A stretch of 64,000 nucleotides of DNA, taken from contig DIXF01000005.1 of assembly GCA_002448235.1 (NCBI GenBank), positions 248,001 to 312,000 on the forward strand, written 5' to 3'. The position numbers and the translations under genes are program-made. Of the stretch, positions 61,902 through 64,000 are shown piece after piece; position 1 is the stretch's first letter; each line of letters opens with the position of its first letter. The stretch is from Syntrophaceae bacterium UBA6087 (GTDB lineage Bacteria; Desulfobacterota; Desulfomonilia; UBA1062). The notes beneath the pieces are model-generated. The model did not search any database, had not been told where the DNA came from, and worked only from the letters and a program-made list of their open reading frames with translations.

Positions 61902-62231
61902 TTATTTCCCGATCTCTTGTAAGAGCTGCGCTGCTCCGACCACTTTTTCAACAGGAACGACAAACGCAATCCCCTCGCCGGGTTTGCTCAGGTTCGTGTC
62001 CCGCATGATCGCATCGAGGATATGATCGCTCTGGTCGGAATAGGTGACGGTCAGAACTATCTCTTTTTCCGGTTCGATCGGAATGCCCAGTATCTTCTGC
62101 TTTTCGTGAATGCCCGAACCGCGACCGAACATGATGGTTCCTCCATGGGCACCGGCTTTTACCGACGATTCCAGCACCTTGTTCCCCCACCCCTTCCTCA
62201 CGATGGTAACGATCAGAGAGATATTCGACAT
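61902..62231 (-). CDS. P-II-like regulatory protein
   Basis: A 109-residue P-II-fold protein. The LIVTIVRKGWGNKVLESSVKAG start and the GEGIAFVVPVEKVVG end are the P-II nucleotide-binding strands. The T-loop region (GRGSGIHEKQKILGI) lacks the uridylylated tyrosine motif of GlnB/GlnK, so it is a divergent member unlikely to be modified like GlnB. It lies 15 bases after a DUF1538 gene and probably regulates those membrane proteins. ATG 62231 follows AAGGGG by 8 bases; a GTG at 62240 is an alternative. Confidence 0.85.
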   Translation of the reverse strand: MSNISLIVTIVRKGWGNKVLESSVKAGAHGGTIMFGRGSGIHEKQKILGIPIEPEKEIVLTVTYSDQSDHILDAIMRDTNLSKPGEGIAFVVPVEKVVGAAQLLQEIGK

Positions 62232-62246
62232 CTGCTTCACCCCTTT

Positions 62247-62969
62247 TTATCTTTTCTTGAAACGGTAGATAAATCCCAAAGCCATGACCGAGATTATGGG
62301 AGCCAGAGCTATAAGCGCTACCATGCCCAGACCCTGGACGACCGGGTCCCCTTCGCCTATCGAAGAAGATATACCTAAAGCAAGGGCCAGAAGAAAGGAA
62401 TTTGCCAGCGGTCCCGTTGCGACGCCTCCGGCATCGATGGCGATGGATAGGAAATCCTTGTCGCTGAACCACATGATTATCAGAACGAAGGTGTATCCTG
62501 GAATCAAAATATAAAGCAAAGGGATATCGTAGGTGATGCGGAGCATCCCCAGGCTGACAAAAAACGCAACGCCGGTGCAGATCGCATACAGTACGGCCGA
62601 TTGTCGGATCGACCCGCTCGATGCTTCCTCGACCTGATCGGCAAGTATGCGGACTGACGGCTCTCCCCACGTCGTGAGGAATCCCAGGAGAAATCCCAAT
62701 GGGACAAGAAGCCACTTATGGCGCAGTGTACCGATAGCCTCTCCCAGCGCCCGGCCGAATGGCAAGAAACTGATATTCACCCCCTGGAGAAACAGGAGAA
62801 GGCCGAAAGCGGCAAGCATTGTCCCGGTGAGAATGTTTATTACGTATCTCCGGGGCAGCCTTAACAGGAGAAGCTGAAAAACGAGGAAGATGACGATCAG
62901 GGGCAGTGTGGCTTCTGCCACGCTTAAAAAGGTAGTATCGAAATCATGGAGGATGTTTATCCCGTTCAC
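62247..62969 (-). CDS. DUF1538 membrane protein (UmpB-like)
   Basis: A 240-residue membrane protein with about seven helices and a small soluble N-terminus. The AGGVATGPLAN segment, repeated in similar form in its neighbour (AGSVTTGALTT), is the DUF1538 hallmark. Paired DUF1538 proteins have been reported, as UmpA/UmpB, to act as a two-component Na+/H+-type antiporter. Whether this pair transports cations is inference from that family. It overlaps the upstream DUF1538 gene by 4 bases. Confidence 0.85.
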   Translation of the reverse strand: MNGINILHDFDTTFLSVAEATLPLIVIFLVFQLLLLRLPRRYVINILTGTMLAAFGLLLFLQGVNISFLPFGRALGEAIGTLRHKWLLVPLGFLLGFLTTWGEPSVRILADQVEEASSGSIRQSAVLYAICTGVAFFVSLGMLRITYDIPLLYILIPGYTFVLIIMWFSDKDFLSIAIDAGGVATGPLANSFLLALALGISSSIGEGDPVVQGLGMVALIALAPIISVMALGFIYRFKKR

Positions 62970-63691
62970 AGGAAAAATATCCCTATGATCATTATGGCGA
63001 TAATCGGCCCTATGGACGCGAACCCCAGCAACCCGAATCCATCAGAAACAGATGACCTTCCCGCAAGGACAGAGCTCAAACCCAGGGCAAGGGAGATCAC
63101 CACGGGCGTGGTCAAAGCCCCTGTCGTCACGCTGCCTGCATCATATGCCAGCGGGACGAATTCCGATGGCGCGAAAAAGGAGAGAATTATGACCGTTGCA
63201 TACGCGCCTGCCAGCAGATAAACCATCCTTACCCCGAACACAATTCTCAGCATCGCGATTGCAACGAAAAATCCCAGACCGATCGCTATGACATACAAGA
63301 CCAGGTCCTTGGGAATGGCCCCGTGCGAGATAGCATCAACCTGAGTCGACAATACCAGGACGTCGGGCTCGGCAAGGGTTGTCGCAAAGCCCAGGGTGAA
63401 AGCAACCGATGCTATCAGCAGAAGCGAACGTCGCTGGGGCAGCTCCGCGCCGATGAATCTTCCCATGGGAAGGATTCCCAGGTCTATGCCCAGAAAAAAC
63501 AGCATCAATCCCGCCACTGCCATGAGTGATCCTATGAGGAACTGGATAAACAGAGCGGCAGGCGCTTTGACCAGGGTGAACTGAAGAATGCTGATAACAG
63601 TAACCAGAGGTGCAATGGCCTTGGTTACTTCCAGAAGCTTGTCTTTAAACAAGTATATCAAACCTCCCGTTTCAAGAAACCTCAGCCTCAT
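62966..63691 (-). CDS. DUF1538 membrane protein (UmpA-like)
   Basis: A 241-residue membrane protein with about seven helices and the DUF1538 motif YDAGSVTTGALTTP. It is homologous to its downstream neighbour, so the two likely arose by duplication and form a heteromer. The first residues (LRLRFLE) suggest ATG 63691. It is first of a three-gene unit: DUF1538, DUF1538, P-II-like. Confidence 0.85.
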   Translation of the reverse strand: MRLRFLETGGLIYLFKDKLLEVTKAIAPLVTVISILQFTLVKAPAALFIQFLIGSLMAVAGLMLFFLGIDLGILPMGRFIGAELPQRRSLLLIASVAFTLGFATTLAEPDVLVLSTQVDAISHGAIPKDLVLYVIAIGLGFFVAIAMLRIVFGVRMVYLLAGAYATVIILSFFAPSEFVPLAYDAGSVTTGALTTPVVISLALGLSSVLAGRSSVSDGFGLLGFASIGPIIAIMIIGIFFL

Positions 63692-63872
63692 CTATTCCTG
63701 ATATTAAGAACCTAAGAGGCATGAATAATATTTCAAATATTTCTGGAGGGGGAGCACCTTTCTTTAGGCTTGGGAACATCATGGTAAGTTTGGTAAAAAG
63801 AAGGCGCTTGATCCTCTGACTGTCCGGTCGCGTCGACTCGATACTCCCTCCGCGCCATGAATGGCAGCAACA

Positions 63873-63900
63873 TTGAAAACGCAGACAGAGCCCCTACAAT
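63873..63900 (+). promoter_or_regulatory. Candidate sigma-70 promoter for the gene at 63943
   Basis: TTGAAA (63873-63878), 16-base spacer, TACAAT (63895-63900), about 43 bases upstream of the ATG. Confidence 0.6.
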
Positions 63901-63942
63901 TATGTGTAAAGAACGAGATCACCAGTGGAGGAGTGCCTGATC

Positions 63943-64000
63943 ATGGCGGATGAAAGAAAAAGGAGACCGGAGGATATCAGGAAGGACGTGTATTCGCAGC
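63943..64000 (+). CDS. N-terminus of a further gene, cut by the window end
   Basis: ATG 63943 follows GGAGGAG (63927-63933) by 9 bases and a good promoter. The 19 residues seen are highly charged (MADERKRRPEDIRKD), too few to identify; IRKDVYSQ is reminiscent of BON-domain proteins but proves nothing. Confidence 0.65.
   Translation, partial: MADERKRRPEDIRKDVYSQ

Noticed and set aside
1..64000. CRISPR arrays, rRNA genes and intact insertion sequences
   Set aside because: No regularly spaced identical repeats, no rRNA sequence and no transposase or integrase were recognised in any frame.

Overview
This 64 kb window reads as the chromosome of a Gram-negative bacterium. Its markers are a secretin-based type IV pilus (pilMNOPQ and pilBTC), several lipoproteins, a PEP-CTERM surface protein and ArnT-type glycosyltransferases. 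An HD-GYP response regulator, tandem GH57 enzymes, a plant-type phosphofructokinase, a citramalate synthase next to aspartate kinase, and DUF1538/P-II genes are most often seen together in deltaproteobacterial (Desulfobacterota-like) or Nitrospirota lineages. The lineage is an inference from gene content, with no rRNA to confirm it. Gene density is high and operons are tightly coupled, except for one AT-richer accessory stretch at about 43-54 kb.

Layout. 1-1.0 kb: the end of a cupin gene and a rhomboid protease. 1.2-6.2 kb: a DivIC/FtsB-like gene followed by pilM-N-O-P-Q. 6.4-14.3 kb: housekeeping genes (YfgM-like TPR protein, ftsH, folP, acpS, tsaE, lysC, cimA) and two small unknown genes around a strong bidirectional terminator. 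14.7-14.9 kb: tRNA-Lys(TTT) and tRNA-Glu(TTC). 14.9-20.7 kb: an HD-GYP response regulator, a small conserved unknown and pilB-T-C. 20.9-34.6 kb: a PQ-loop-like protein, ChbG-type deacetylase, zinc-ribbon protein, birA, valS, an acidic PopZ-like protein, phosphofructokinase, a dihydrolipoyl-dehydrogenase-like flavoprotein, hisI-hisG-map, a PEP-CTERM-type polyprenyl-phosphate sugar transferase and a YugP-type metallopeptidase. 34.8-43.0 kb: a TPR lipoprotein, rsmE, galT and two GH57 enzymes.

43.4-53.4 kb is accessory: a delta-60-repeat lipoprotein, a PEP-CTERM protein with a sigma-54-like promoter, two sequences resembling tRNA 3' ends, a DUF4062/ATPase-fold protein preceded by 11-bp tandem repeats, a MobA/TraA relaxase-helicase with an oriT-like sequence upstream, a methyltransferase, and a ParDE toxin-antitoxin module between diverged direct repeats. 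I read this as the remains of one or more integrated mobilizable elements; no integrase or transposase is visible. 53.9-60.0 kb is a cell-envelope cluster: two ArnT-like GT39 proteins, a DPM1/ArnC-like GT2, a VTT-domain (TVP38/DedA-like) membrane protein and a PAP2-family lipoprotein. Together they could make, use and recycle a polyprenyl-phosphate-linked sugar. 60.3-63.7 kb holds ion-transport genes: a CvrA/NhaP2-type K+/H+ antiporter and two DUF1538 membrane proteins with a P-II-like regulator. The window ends in the first codons of another gene.

The pilus genes form two separate operons 10 kb apart: alignment complex plus secretin, and motors plus platform. The TIGR03013-type sugar transferase, the TPR lipoprotein, the PEP-CTERM protein and its sigma-54-like promoter suggest that the genome carries an exosortase/PEP-CTERM exopolysaccharide system whose core lies outside this window. 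No CRISPR array, rRNA operon or intact insertion sequence was seen.
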